Origin: Paenibacillus sp. YYML68
GTDB taxonomy: Bacteria; Bacillota; Bacilli; Paenibacillales; NBRC-103111
Assembly: GCF_027923405.1 (NCBI RefSeq)
Contig: NZ_BQYI01000001.1
Coordinates: forward strand, 1,404,501 to 1,468,500
Direction of reading: 5' to 3'
Length of the DNA: 64,000 nt
The notes below the pieces were generated by a model. The model did not search any database. It was given only the letters and a program-made list of their open reading frames with translations, and was not told the origin of the DNA. A program made the position numbers and the translations under genes. Of this stretch, positions 37,647-46,915 are shown one piece after another (the first letter of the stretch is position 1; each line of letters starts with the position of its first letter).

Positions 37647-37961
37647 AAATGCATACTGTCGAAATGCGACGACGGAGGCAAGTACACAGCGCTTCCTCAT
37701 TCATCCCAGGGAGGGTCCGCCGAAGACTGAGAGCGGAGCCGGTGAGTTTTAGGCTGTGGAACATTCGCTCCCGAGCAGTCCTTTGAACCCTCAAGCCGCT
37801 GTTAGACAGACGGCCGCTAGAGGCAGTAGAGGGGAGCCGGTTCGTCAGAACCGTTATCTCTTAATGAAGTGAGACGATGCGCTCGCTAGGTGCGTAGCTG
37901 GAATCGAATTCCATCCTACGCAGCAGCAGGCAAGCACCGTCTAACAAGGGTGGTACCGCGG
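37647..37961 (+). ncRNA. T-box leader (phenylalanine, inferred)
   Basis: The invariant T-box AAGGGTGGTACCGCGG lies at 37946-37961, upstream of pheS. The preceding roughly 300 nt are rich in pairable segments, as expected of Stem I and antiterminator structures. A TTC at 37764-37766, just after GTGGAACA, is a candidate specifier codon. Uncharged tRNA-Phe would favour antitermination. Confidence 0.9.
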
Positions 37962-38001
37962 CTTTTTCGTCCCTTATTTGGGATGGAGAAGTCTTTTTTT
38001 G
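37962..38001 (+). terminator. T-box regulated terminator
   Basis: CTTTTTCGTCCC pairs along 12 positions with GGGATGGAGAAG around TTATTT, then TC and seven T. It directly follows the T-box sequence, so the two structures are alternatives. Confidence 0.88.
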
Positions 38002-38056
38002 CGTGCAGCTGGATATGAAAAAAAACAATCTACTATGCAGGAGGGTAACCGTAACG

Positions 38057-39091
38057 ATGAAGGAACGATTGTTGCAACTGAAGGACGAGGCGCTCGCCGA
38101 GCTCGCTGGCGTAGAGAGCCAGCAGCAGCTCAATGATCTGCGCGTGAAGTACATGGGCAAGAAGGGCCCGCTGACCGAGGTATTGCGGGGGATGGGTGCG
38201 CTGAGCGCCGAGGAGCGTCCGGTCATCGGTCAAGTGGCTAATGAAGTGCGTGCGGCGATCGAGGAAGTAATCGAGGCGAAGCAGGCGGCGTACAACCGTG
38301 CGGAGACCGAGGCGAGACTTGCGGCAGAGACGATCGACATCTCGCTGCCAGGCCGTCCGGTGGCGCATGGCGCCGTGCATCCGATCAGCAAGGTGATTCA
38401 GGAGATCGAGGATATTTTTATCGGGATGGGCTATACGGTGGCGGAAGGTCCTGAGGTGGAGCAAGATTATTACAACTTCGAGGCGCTGAACTTGCCGAAG
38501 AACCACCCGGCCCGCGATATGCAGGATTCGTTCTACGTGACCGAGGACATTCTGATGCGTACGCATACGTCTCCGGTACAGGTGCGCACGCTCGAGAAGA
38601 TGAAGGGGCAGGTGCCGATCAAAATCATATGCCCAGGCCGCGTCTACCGCCGCGACGATGACGATGCGACGCATTCGCACATGTTCACACAGATCGAGGG
38701 ACTTGTGATCGACCGCAACATTCGGATGAGCGACCTGAAGGGCACGCTGCTCCAGTTCATGCAGGAGCTGTTCGGCAAGAACACGCAGATCCGCATGCGT
38801 CCGAGCTTCTTCCCGTTCACGGAGCCGAGTGCAGAGGTCGATGTAACGTGCGCGATGTGCGGCGGCAGCGGCTGCCGCGTGTGCAAGCATACCGGCTGGC
38901 TCGAGATCCTCGGCTCCGGTATGGTGCATCCGCGCGTGCTCGAGATGGCGGGCTACGATCCGGAGGAGTACAGCGGCTTCGCGTTCGGTCTTGGTGTGGA
39001 GCGGATCGCGATGCTGAAGCATGACATTGAAGACATTCGACATTTCTATACGAACGATCTGCGGTTCTTGAAGCAGTTCGTGCATGTGTAA
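38057..39091 (+). CDS. pheS: Phenylalanine-tRNA ligase alpha subunit
   Basis: This protein has 344 residues from ATG 38057, with AGGAGGG upstream; an earlier in-frame Met lies in the leader. The N-terminal coiled coil (about 1-85) is followed by class II synthetase motifs: the [19 protein letters not shown] region, the [19 protein letters not shown] motif 2 region, and [13 protein letters not shown] as motif 3. [18 protein letters not shown] zinc-type Cys cluster, common in Firmicute PheS, is present. It is controlled by the T-box leader. Confidence 0.97.
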   Translation: MKERLLQLKDEALAELAGVESQQQLNDLRVKYMGKKGPLTEVLRGMGALSAEERPVIGQVANEVRAAIEEVIEAKQAAYNRAETEARLAAETIDISLPGRPVAHGAVHPISKVIQEIEDIFIGMGYTVAEGPEVEQDYYNFEALNLPKNHPARDMQDSFYVTEDILMRTHTSPVQVRTLEKMKGQVPIKIICPGRVYRRDDDDATHSHMFTQIEGLVIDRNIRMSDLKGTLLQFMQELFGKNTQIRMRPSFFPFTEPSAEVDVTCAMCGGSGCRVCKHTGWLEILGSGMVHPRVLEMAGYDPEEYSGFAFGLGVERIAMLKHDIEDIRHFYTNDLRFLKQFVHV

Positions 39092-39110
39092 GAGGGGGGC
39101 GTAACGAGCA

Positions 39111-41561
39111 ATGAAGGTATCGTATCAGTGGCTGTCGCAATATGTGGATGTGAGCGGATATACGGCTGGGGAGCTGGCTGAGAAGCTGACGCGCAGCGGG
39201 GTAGAGGTCGATGTCGTCGAGAACCGGAACCAGGGCGTGTCCGGGGTCGTCGTGGGCTACGTGAAGTCGCGGGAGAAGCATCCCGATGCGGACAAGCTGA
39301 GCGTCTGTAAGGTCGATGTTGGGCAAGCGGAGGAGCTCCAGATTGTGTGCGGGGCCAAAAATGTAGACGCCGGTCAAAAGGTGCCCGTCGCCGTCATCGG
39401 CGCGAAGCTGCCGGGCGACTTCGCGATCAAGCGCGCGAAGCTGCGCGGCGTCGAGTCGCAAGGGATGATCTGCTCGGCGAAGGAGCTTGGCTTGAACGAC
39501 AAGCTGCTGCCGAAGGAAATTCAGGAGGGCATTCTCGTGCTGCCTCCAGATACAGAGATCGGCGCTAGCATTCTTGACGTGCTCGGCATTAACGATGAGG
39601 TCATGGAGCTCGATCTGACGCCGAACCGCTCGGACTGCCTGAGCATGCTCGGCGCGGCTTACGAGATCGGCGCGATTCTAGGGCGCGAGGTGAAGCTGCC
39701 GGAGGAAGCGCAGCAGGTGCGCGATCAGGAGTCCGGCGTGACGGCTGCGGACCGCATCTCCGTCGACGTATCCGCGACTGAAGCGTGCTCGCACTATGCG
39801 GCCCGTCTCATCGAAGGCGTGAAGCTCGGACCGTCCCCGCTCTGGCTGCAAAATCGTCTGATGGCCGCAGGCATCCGCCCGATCAGCAATATCGTCGATA
39901 TTACGAACTATGTGATGCTCGAGTTCGGTCAGCCGCTGCACGCGTTCGATGCCGATCAGCTGGCGAACGGGCATATTGATGTCCGCTTCGCGCAAGCTGG
40001 CGAGAAGCTGGAGACGCTGGACGGCGTCGAGCGTACGCTCGAGCCGCACATGCTGCTGATCACCGACGGCACGAAGCCGGTTGCGATCGCAGGTGTGATG
40101 GGCGGCGCGAACTCCGAGGTGACGGAGTCGACGACTCGCATTCTGCTGGAGTCGGCGCGCTTCGACGGCGGTACGGTACGCAAGACGTCGCGTCAGCTCG
40201 GTCTGCGCTCGGAGGCATCGCTGCGCTTCGAGAAGGAAGTGAACCCGGAGGCGGTCATTCCGGCGCTCAACCGCGCAGCTGCGCTCATCGCCGAGCTGGC
40301 AGGCGGTCAAGTCGTCTCTGGCATCGTCGAGAAGGTCGTGCAGGAGAAGCGTTCGGTGCAGCTGGAGCTGACGGTTGACCGCGTCAATGGGTACCTCGGC
40401 ACGTCGCTGACGGTGGAGGAGGTCGCAGGCGTGCTGAAGCGTCTCAGCTTCACGGTCGAGCCGCTCGGGGAGAGAAGCGTGCTCGTGCACGTGCCGAGCC
40501 GCCGCGGTGACATTACGCGGGTCGTCGATCTGATCGAGGAGGTCGCCCGTCTGTACGGCTACGACAACATTCCGACGACGCTGATGCATACGGAGACGAC
40601 GCCGGGCAAGCTGACGAAGGAGCAGCTCGTGCGCCGTACGGTGCGCAGTCTGATGACGGCTAGCGGTCTGCACGAGGCGATTACGTACTCGTTCACGCAT
40701 CCGGACCATATGGCGGCCTATCCGGGCGCATACAGCGGCGCGAAGCCGGTAGCGCTGGCGATGCCGATGAGCGAGGAGCGCAGCGTGCTTCGCACGTCGC
40801 TCGTGCCGCATCTGCTCGATGTAGCGACGTACAACCGCAACCGCAATATGGACGACGTTGCTGTGTTCGAGATCGGTCGCGTGTTCGTGACGGACGAGGC
40901 GCCGATTACGAAGCTGCCGCAGGAGAAGCTGCTGCTGTCTGCATTGCTGACAGGCAAGCGGAGCGAGCTGCACTGGACGGGCAAGCCGGGTGCTGTTGAT
41001 TTCTACGACTTGAAGGGTGTATTCGAGAATGTCGTTTCGTACCTCGGCATCGAGGGCGTCACATATACGGCTGCACAGCCGGAGGGCTACCATCCGGGAC
41101 GTACGGCTCGTATTGAGGTAGAGGTCGGCGGTGAGCGCAAGGTGATCGGTACGATCGGTCAGCTGCATCCAGCGCTGCAGCAGGCGAAGGATCTCGCCGA
41201 TACGTACGTGCTCGAGGTCGAGCTCGATCTGCTCGATGAGCTTACGGGCGAGCGGTTCGCTTACCGTCAGCTGCCTCGCTTCCCGGCGATGACGCGCGAT
41301 ATGGCGCTTGTTGTCGATCGTTCGGCTGCGGTAGGTGAGCTGCTGGAGAAGGCGCGTGAGACGGCTGGTGAGCTGCTGGAGTCGATTCAGGTGTTCGACA
41401 TCTACACGGGTGATCGTGTAGGGGCCGACAAGAAGAGCGTGGCGATCTCGCTCGTCTATCGTACACTGGAGCGGACGCTTACGGATGAAGAGGTGAGCGA
41501 GCTTCACGGGCGTGTCGTGGCGGTGCTCGAGGAGACGTTCGGCGCAGAGCTGCGGAAGTAA
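39111..41561 (+). CDS. pheT: Phenylalanine-tRNA ligase beta subunit
   Basis: This 816-residue protein starts 20 bp after pheS behind AGAGGGGGG. The order is the usual one: an N-terminal tRNA-binding EMAP-like domain (about 40-150, VGYVKSREKHPDADKLSVCK), B3/B4 editing domains (about 210-390), a B5 domain (about 405-480), a catalytic-like core and the C-terminal FDX-ACB anticodon-binding domain (about 722-816, RFPAMTRDMALVVD). It is full length. The terminator at 41613 ends the pheST transcript. Confidence 0.97.
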   Translation: MKVSYQWLSQYVDVSGYTAGELAEKLTRSGVEVDVVENRNQGVSGVVVGYVKSREKHPDADKLSVCKVDVGQAEELQIVCGAKNVDAGQKVPVAVIGAKLPGDFAIKRAKLRGVESQGMICSAKELGLNDKLLPKEIQEGILVLPPDTEIGASILDVLGINDEVMELDLTPNRSDCLSMLGAAYEIGAILGREVKLPEEAQQVRDQESGVTAADRISVDVSATEACSHYAARLIEGVKLGPSPLWLQNRLMAAGIRPISNIVDITNYVMLEFGQPLHAFDADQLANGHIDVRFAQAGEKLETLDGVERTLEPHMLLITDGTKPVAIAGVMGGANSEVTESTTRILLESARFDGGTVRKTSRQLGLRSEASLRFEKEVNPEAVIPALNRAAALIAELAGGQVVSGIVEKVVQEKRSVQLELTVDRVNGYLGTSLTVEEVAGVLKRLSFTVEPLGERSVLVHVPSRRGDITRVVDLIEEVARLYGYDNIPTTLMHTETTPGKLTKEQLVRRTVRSLMTASGLHEAITYSFTHPDHMAAYPGAYSGAKPVALAMPMSEERSVLRTSLVPHLLDVATYNRNRNMDDVAVFEIGRVFVTDEAPITKLPQEKLLLSALLTGKRSELHWTGKPGAVDFYDLKGVFENVVSYLGIEGVTYTAAQPEGYHPGRTARIEVEVGGERKVIGTIGQLHPALQQAKDLADTYVLEVELDLLDELTGERFAYRQLPRFPAMTRDMALVVDRSAAVGELLEKARETAGELLESIQVFDIYTGDRVGADKKSVAISLVYRTLERTLTDEEVSELHGRVVAVLEETFGAELRK

Positions 41562-41612
41562 TTAATCGATGGTCGAATTCGACAAAACGTTCGTATATTA
41601 GCAGGAAAAGCG

Positions 41613-41653
41613 ATTCTCCGTATCGAAGTAATTGAGATACGGAGAATTTTTTT
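41613..41653 (+). terminator. Terminator after pheT
   Basis: ATTCTCCGTATC pairs perfectly with GATACGGAGAAT and is followed by seven T. Confidence 0.92.
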
Positions 41654-41675
41654 ATGTGGAAAGGGGACAACCCTC

Positions 41676-44600
41676 GTGAACGGTGAAGAGAAAGTTCGGA
41701 TGACCGTCGACATCTATGGCACCCAATACAAGCTGGTATCCAGGTCGAGTCCTTCCTATATCAAGCGGGTTGTCGCCATCGTCAACGATCAGATGCATCG
41801 CATAGCCTCGACGAGTCCGCGTCTGGATCTGCCGAAGATTGCCGTGCTGGCTGCGGTGAATATGGCCGATGAATGGACGCGCATGCAGGAAGAGGTCGAG
41901 GCTTCACATAGACAGCAGCAACAGTTAGAACGGACGCGTCAGGAGCTGGAGGAAGTATCTGGTCGGCTGGAGGAGGCCGAGAAGGCGCTGAAGGAGGAGC
42001 GGGAGCAGCTGTTCTCCGTCGGCGCAGGTCATGAGCAGCTGCAGGAGGCGCTGCACCAGCTGAAGGTGCGCGAGGCGCAGCTGCAGCAGCAGCTGACCGA
42101 TGTAATCGCACACAAGGAAGCGATTGAGGTTGAGTTCGCGGATACGTCGGAGCGTCTAGCGGAGAAGCTGGAGCAGCTCGCAGAGCTGGAGCGGCGTCTT
42201 GCTGAGGCGCTGGAGCGCGCGCGCGAGTTCGAGGGTCTGAGCGCGGTTCAGGCGCGTGAGCTGGAGCGTCTTGCGGCGGAGCTGAGAGCGGGCGACGAGG
42301 CGAGAGCGGAGCTTGCCGAGCGGCACGCGGCGGAGCAGGCCGAGCTCGCGGAGCGGCTGCGGAGCGAGCATGGGGAGCTTGCGGAGCTGCTGCGTGCGGA
42401 GCATGCGGAGCGTGAGCAGCAGCTGGCGAGCGAGCGTGCGGAGCTGGAGGAGCGGCTGCGGCGCGAGCATGGCGAGCTTGCTGAGCAGCTGCGTGCGGAG
42501 CACGCGGAGCGCGAGCGGCAGCTGGCGAGCGAGCGGGCGGGGCTGGAGGAGCGGCTGCGGCGCGAGCATGGCGAGCTTGCGGAGCAGCTGCGTGCGGAGC
42601 ACGCGGAGCGCGAGCGGCAGCTGGCGAGCGAGCGAGCGGAGCTAGAGGAGCGGCTGCGGCGCGAGCAGGGCGAGCTAGCGGAGCAGCTGCGTGCGGAGCA
42701 CGCGGAGCGTGAGCAACAGCTGGCGAGCGAGCGTGCGGAGCTGGAGGAGCGTCTGCGGCGCGAGCATGGCGAGCTGGCGGAGCTGCTGCGTGCGGAGCAT
42801 GCGGAGCGTGAGCGGCAGCTGGTGAGCGAGCGTGCGGAGCTGGAGGAGCGTCTGCGGCGCGAGCATGGCGAGCTAGCGGAGCAGCTGCGTGCGGAGCATG
42901 CGGAGCGCGAGCAGCAGCTGGCGAGCGAGCGTGCGGAGCTGGAGGAGCGTCTGCGGCGCGAGCATGGCGAGCAAGAGGAGCTGCTGCGTGCGGAGCACGC
43001 GGAGCGCGAGAGTCAGCTGGTGAGCGAGCGGATGGAGCTCGCGGAGCAGCTTAGAGCTGTGCAGCAGGAGCGGACCAAGCTCGGCGAAGAGAAGGTCGAG
43101 TTGGAGAGCTTATATACGGCAAGCGAAGAAGCGTGCGTCGAGCAGGCGCGTGAGTTGGAACGGCTCACGGATAAGCTCAAGCAGCTGGAGCATCAGCTGG
43201 AGGAGCTGGAAGCGCTGCAGGAGCTGGAGCAGGAGGAGCAAGCACGCCTCGCCGTCCTTCTGGCCGAGCGTGAGAGCGCATGCACAGCAAGTGAAGCGAC
43301 GCGCGAGCAGCAGCAAGGCGAGCTGGAGCGTCTCGCGAGCGAGCTTACTGCTCGCGAGGCGAAGCTGTCTGAGCTCGCCGCGTTGCAGGAGCAGGCTCGA
43401 GAGGAGCAGTCCCGTCTTGCTGCTCAGCTTGCTGAGCGAGAGCGTGCATTAGCAGCAAGTGAGGAGCTATGCGGAGAGCAGCAGCTAGAGCTCGAGCGCT
43501 TGGAAGGCGAGCTTCAACGAAGCGAAGCAGCAAGAGCCGAGCTCGCCGCACAGCTAGAGCTGCTGCAGGAGCAGCTCGGAAGTGTACAGCAAGAGGCGGC
43601 GTTCCAGGTCGAGCTGTATAACGAGCTGCAGCAAGCTAGCAGCGAGAAGGAAGCGGAGCTGGAGCAGCGGTACGAGCGAGCGCAAGTCCAGGCCAGCGAA
43701 GCGTTAGAAGCTGCGAACCGTCACAGCGCGGAGCTCGAGTCTGAATTGACTCGGCTTCGCGAAGAGGCCGCTGAAGCCTTGGAGGGCTGGCAGAAGCGGG
43801 AGGCTGTGCTGCTGCGCACTCTCGAGGAGTCGGAGGCACGCCGCGAGCGGGAGCATGCCGAACAGCTGGAGCAGCACCGCCGCCTGCAGATACAGCTAGG
43901 CGAGCAGTTGGAGATTAACCGCGAGCAGAAGCAGCTGGTCGATGCCCGTCAAGTCGAGCTGGAGCAGCTTCAGCGTCAGCTGTCTGACCAGAGCGAGGAA
44001 TACGAGCTGCATCAGGAGCTGTACAGCGAGCTGGAGGCGGAGCTTGCCGCTCATCGCGAGCAGAGCGCCCGCACCGAGGCAGAGCTGAAACAAGAGCTGC
44101 AGCTTGAAGCAGATCGACTGCGGCAGCAGGCACAATCGGAGGCGCAGCTGAAGTCGGAGCTGGAGCGCGAGCTGGCCGAGCGCGAGGAGCGCTTGCAGCA
44201 GCTGGAGCGTCAGCTGGCGCAGCAGCAGGCGTATAACCTGCAGCTGCAGGAGAGCAGCAGTCAGTGGCAGCATCGCAGTGAAAGTCAGGCGCAGCAGGCA
44301 GATGAGCTGCGGCTGTCGCTTCAGACGAAGCAGGAGGAGCTTGCGAAGCAGCAGGAGCAGCTTGAGGAGCAGCAGAAGCACCTCACCCAGCTCACAAGCC
44401 GTCTCGAGGAGCTGGAGCTAAGCGCGCTTGTCGAGCAAGAGGAGCACAGTGCGAGATATGCCGAGCTAGAGCAGAAGCTGCTTGAGCGTGAGCAGACGAT
44501 GAAGCAGCTTCAGCAAGACAATCAGGCGGCTCAAGAGTTCAGCCGTGCGCTGCAGGAGCAGTGCGCCACGTGGGAGGCGAAGCAGAAGCAATCGCTCTCC

Positions 44601-44921
44601 GAGCACAATGTGCTTACAACACGCTTGGCTGCGAATGCAGCGCGTCTAGCCGAGCTGGAGGCTGCGGCTGCCGAGGCAGGTCAGCTGCGGAAGACGCTCG
44701 ATGCGAACAAGCAGGAAATTACGCAGCAGTTGAGCTTGTATCAAGAGCTGGAGCGGCAGCTGCATGAGCAGCTGGAACACAATCAACAGCTTCAGCAGCA
44801 GCTAGAGCTTCAGCAGGGAAAGGCAGAGGGTGTGAACCGGGAGCTGGAGCTGCTCAAGGTGGAGTACGAGAAGCTTCAAGTGGAATACAACGAGTGGATT
44901 GAGCTCGTTGAGAAGGATTAA
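41676..44921 (+). CDS. zapA: ZapA-type cell-division protein with giant coiled-coil extension
   Basis: This 1081-residue protein starts at GTG 41676 after AAGGGG. Residues about 8-85 form a normal ZapA domain (VRMTVDIYGTQYKLVSR, IKRVVAIVNDQMHRI, IAVLAAVNMADEW), a factor that bundles FtsZ. ZapA is normally around 85-110 residues; here almost 1000 residues of Glu/Leu/Arg/Gln-rich coiled coil follow without a break. Residues about 231-461 are seven near-identical 33-residue repeats. Position between pheT and cvpA matches zapA in bacilli. The frame has no stop and uniform codon use, so this looks like a real long protein. It could link the Z-ring to distant structures; that is inference. Confidence 0.9.
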   Translation: MNGEEKVRMTVDIYGTQYKLVSRSSPSYIKRVVAIVNDQMHRIASTSPRLDLPKIAVLAAVNMADEWTRMQEEVEASHRQQQQLERTRQELEEVSGRLEEAEKALKEEREQLFSVGAGHEQLQEALHQLKVREAQLQQQLTDVIAHKEAIEVEFADTSERLAEKLEQLAELERRLAEALERAREFEGLSAVQARELERLAAELRAGDEARAELAERHAAEQAELAERLRSEHGELAELLRAEHAEREQQLASERAELEERLRREHGELAEQLRAEHAERERQLASERAGLEERLRREHGELAEQLRAEHAERERQLASERAELEERLRREQGELAEQLRAEHAEREQQLASERAELEERLRREHGELAELLRAEHAERERQLVSERAELEERLRREHGELAEQLRAEHAEREQQLASERAELEERLRREHGEQEELLRAEHAERESQLVSERMELAEQLRAVQQERTKLGEEKVELESLYTASEEACVEQARELERLTDKLKQLEHQLEELEALQELEQEEQARLAVLLAERESACTASEATREQQQGELERLASELTAREAKLSELAALQEQAREEQSRLAAQLAERERALAASEELCGEQQLELERLEGELQRSEAARAELAAQLELLQEQLGSVQQEAAFQVELYNELQQASSEKEAELEQRYERAQVQASEALEAANRHSAELESELTRLREEAAEALEGWQKREAVLLRTLEESEARREREHAEQLEQHRRLQIQLGEQLEINREQKQLVDARQVELEQLQRQLSDQSEEYELHQELYSELEAELAAHREQSARTEAELKQELQLEADRLRQQAQSEAQLKSELERELAEREERLQQLERQLAQQQAYNLQLQESSSQWQHRSESQAQQADELRLSLQTKQEELAKQQEQLEEQQKHLTQLTSRLEELELSALVEQEEHSARYAELEQKLLEREQTMKQLQQDNQAAQEFSRALQEQCATWEAKQKQSLSEHNVLTTRLAANAARLAELEAAAAEAGQLRKTLDANKQEITQQLSLYQELERQLHEQLEHNQQLQQQLELQQGKAEGVNRELELLKVEYEKLQVEYNEWIELVEKD
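42366..43058 (+). repeat. Seven 99-bp tandem repeats inside zapA
   Basis: Each repeat encodes 33 residues beginning EHGELAE and including AEHAERE and ERAELEERLRR. Thirty-three residues equal three hendecads (11-residue turns), favouring a nearly straight or slightly right-handed coiled coil. Copies differ by a few substitutions, suggesting recent expansion. Repeat number is likely variable among strains. Confidence 0.9.
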
Positions 44922-45484
44922 TGCAGATGAACGGCTTGGATTATGCTGCTCTTGCTATACTTGGAGCGGGGCTGGCGCTGGGCTACGCCAGAGGATTGGT
45001 CAACCAGCTTGTCTCGATTGTGGGGCTGATTGCTGCATATGCGGCCGCATTTTATTACTATGATGATGTCGCTCCGCTCCTGCGTCAGCTCGTTCAGACT
45101 GAGACGCCGGACAGCTACCGCAAGTATGCTTTTTTGGCCGAAGAGCTGCATGTTGATGTGTATATTTATAACGCGATGGCGTTTGCCCTTATTTTGTTCG
45201 GGCTGAAGCTCGTATTTGGCATCGTCGGTCGTATGTTCAACTGGTTGGCCGCCGTACCGGGTCTGAAGTCTGTCAACAAGTGGACCGGCGCCGCTCTCGG
45301 AGCATTGGAAGCAGCGGTGCTGGTGTGGATTGCGATTCATGTGATGACGGTCGTGCCGAGCGACACAGCACAGCGTTGGCTTAGCACCTCGACCGCGGCG
45401 CCTTATGTGCTTGAGCACACGCCAGTATGGACCGAGAAGCTGCAGCAGCTGTGGTTGAATCAGACAGAACGGACGAAGGCATGA
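44921..45484 (+). CDS. cvpA: CvpA family membrane protein
   Basis: This 187-residue protein has four hydrophobic segments in the CvpA arrangement: LDYAALAILGAGLALGYARG at the N-terminus, a segment near 25-45, ALILFGLKLVFGIVG, and GLKSVNKWTGAALGALEAAVL. The ATG overlaps the zapA stop (TAATG), so translation is coupled. The zapA-cvpA pair is the same as yshA-yshB of B. subtilis. The role of CvpA is not firmly known; it influences colicin V export and envelope traits in other bacteria. Confidence 0.92.
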   Translation: MQMNGLDYAALAILGAGLALGYARGLVNQLVSIVGLIAAYAAAFYYYDDVAPLLRQLVQTETPDSYRKYAFLAEELHVDVYIYNAMAFALILFGLKLVFGIVGRMFNWLAAVPGLKSVNKWTGAALGALEAAVLVWIAIHVMTVVPSDTAQRWLSTSTAAPYVLEHTPVWTEKLQQLWLNQTERTKA

Positions 45485-45497
45485 TCAGGTGTATGAT

Positions 45498-45540
45498 AAA
45501 AAGGTATCCCGACTTCATCTTAGTCGAGATACCTTTTTTT
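45498..45540 (+). terminator. Terminator after cvpA, copy A of a duplicated segment
   Basis: AAAAAGGTATC...GACT pairs with AGTC...GATACCTTTTT around TCATCTT and is followed by a T run. The same hairpin recurs at 46774 with a different loop. Confidence 0.88.
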
Positions 45541-45720
45541 TGCCGTAAGTATATCCTGTATCAGCATGGGCGTCGTCTCTAGGGTGAAAATCCCGAACGG
45601 GGGCTGGCGAACGCATGCCGTTAGCCAAGAGCAAGGGGATCCGCCGTGAGGCGGAATCTGAAGGAAGCACAGTTGCTGATCGGGGGCTACGCGGGATTGG
45701 AGCTGATCGTCGGCTTGACA
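45541..45720 (+). mobile_element. Group II intron 5'-domain-like fragment, copy A
   Basis: Motifs typical of domain I of bacterial group II introns occur in order: TAGGGTGAAAATCCCGAACG, GTTAGCCAAGAGCAAGG, CCGTGAGGCGGAATCTGAAGG. There is no reverse transcriptase and no recognisable domain V, so it is a relic. It starts directly after a terminator, the usual target of class C introns. The assignment rests on recalled motif similarity. Confidence 0.55.
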
Positions 45721-45983
45721 AGTTCAGAAAATCGCTATGTCATGCAAGTGAGAATAATCGTAAGTACGATTACATATAGAGAAATTGATGTTAGTAAATA
45801 GTAAATCCAGTTGCCACTAGTAACTCCATTTATAATACGCTTCATAGTTGAGAAGAAAAAGAAAGTAAAGGTAACACAAGTAATTGGCAAACAAAAGAAC
45901 AAAAATGCTGCCATTGTTCTATCTCCTTTATACTTAAGAATAAACCCCAGACTTGGATTATCTGGGGTTTATCTCATTTTATA

Positions 45984-46208
45984 CTATTCGATTCTAAATT
46001 GACATCCTACATCAGTAGCATCGTCAAAAGCAAAACTCGGAGAAACTGACATCACATTTTTAGATATTTCGACACTAATGCTATATGTAACTATCTTATG
46101 TGCATAATGTCCGTATGCATTTGCGTACCCTACAAAGTTATCAGGGGTTCCCCTCCCCATCATAACTACATAACCCCCTGACGTTTCGTCCGTGTTTATT
46201 TTCGTCAC
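45984..46208 (-). pseudogene. Chimeric fragment: ISL3 transposase piece joined to an unknown C-terminus
   Basis: This 74-codon frame opens with VTKINTDETSGGYVV, which resembles the first catalytic-Asp region (I-x-x-DETS-x-x-GY) of ISL3 transposases and continues the remnant upstream. The rest (from about GRGTPDN to CQFRIE) looks like the tail of an unrelated, probably exported protein. A hairpin suitable as its terminator follows. No ribosome site is present. Confidence 0.5.
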
Positions 46209-46687
46209 TTAGGAAAGGTCCTGTGGGGCGATGGTGTTTATCTACATAATGATGCAGCACCGGCCAGAGCCGTGTATCGTGCTCAACGACAAATCGACTA
46301 ACAGGGTCCATCGGTATATCCTTGGCAAGTGCGATGATGAGCGCATCAAAATGCTGAGTGAAGTAATGCTTCGGTTATCGAGCGCCCAGGGAACGTTCAC
46401 TCGCATCATGCGGTTGTACGTTCCGCAATGGGTATGAGGCAACTCAGCGTGTACATAACAAGGATACACGATGAAATTCAGATGCCGCCAAGTACGATTT
46501 TTTGCGACTACATCCTTCACGGGCTAGTCAGGTGCTCCAAAATCCAAGCCAGAGAATAGCGCACGCTTACGAAACTTGACGTAGACATCAACTGCTTCGC
46601 TTCCACATTGAACTCAACCTGATAGATGTACCAGGGCTCAGGCATATGAAATAGTTCCTCGAATCTATCAATTTTTACTGCAAACAT
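46150..46687 (-). pseudogene. Decayed ISL3-family transposase
   Basis: Reading the minus strand from ATG 46687 gives IDRFEELFHMPEPWYIYQVE and FNVEAKQ. After a frameshift comes VDVYVKFRKRALFSG, then VAKNRTWRHLNFIVYPCYVH and VNVPWA. Another shift leads to DALIIALAKDIPMDPVSRF and VVEHDTRLWPVLHHYV. These are the N-terminal zinc-ribbon/helix regions of ISL3 transposases in the correct order. At least two frameshifts and a stop break it, and the catalytic C-terminal half is largely gone. Confidence 0.82.
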
Positions 46688-46773
46688 ATGAAAGCATCGT
46701 CCCTAACTGGGTTCTGTTAATTCCTCGTTTTGACGGTCTGTCTGCTATTAAACATCAGTAAGAGCGAAGAAGC

Positions 46774-46816
46774 AAAAAAGGTATCCCGACTTCGTCGTAG
46801 TCGAGATACCTTTTTT
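46774..46816 (+). terminator. Terminator, copy B of a duplicated segment
   Basis: The stem is the same as at 45498 but with loop TCGTCGT. No gene lies directly upstream that it could serve, which supports its having been copied together with the downstream sequence. Confidence 0.75.
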
Positions 46817-46915
46817 TGCCGTAAGTATATCCAGTATCAGCATGGGCGTCATCTCTAGGGTGAAGGTCCCGAACGGGCGCTGGCGAACGACTAACGTTAG
46901 CTAAGAGCAATGGTT
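46817..46915 (+). mobile_element. Group II intron 5'-domain-like fragment, copy B
   Basis: It matches copy A for about 95 bases (GCCGTAAGTATATCC, CAGCATGGGCGTC, TCTAGGGTGAAGGTCCCGAA, AAGAGCAA) and then diverges into AT-rich DNA. It is shorter than copy A. Confidence 0.55.

Noticed and set aside
37606..37794. 62-codon minus-strand frame
   Set aside because: It lies opposite the pheS promoter and T-box leader and has no independent support.
39678..41507. 609-codon minus-strand frame opposite pheT
   Set aside because: It is a shadow of a high-GC coding region; pheT is certain.
46231..46437. 68-codon plus-strand frame
   Set aside because: It is antisense to the readable ISL3 transposase blocks and has no ribosome site.
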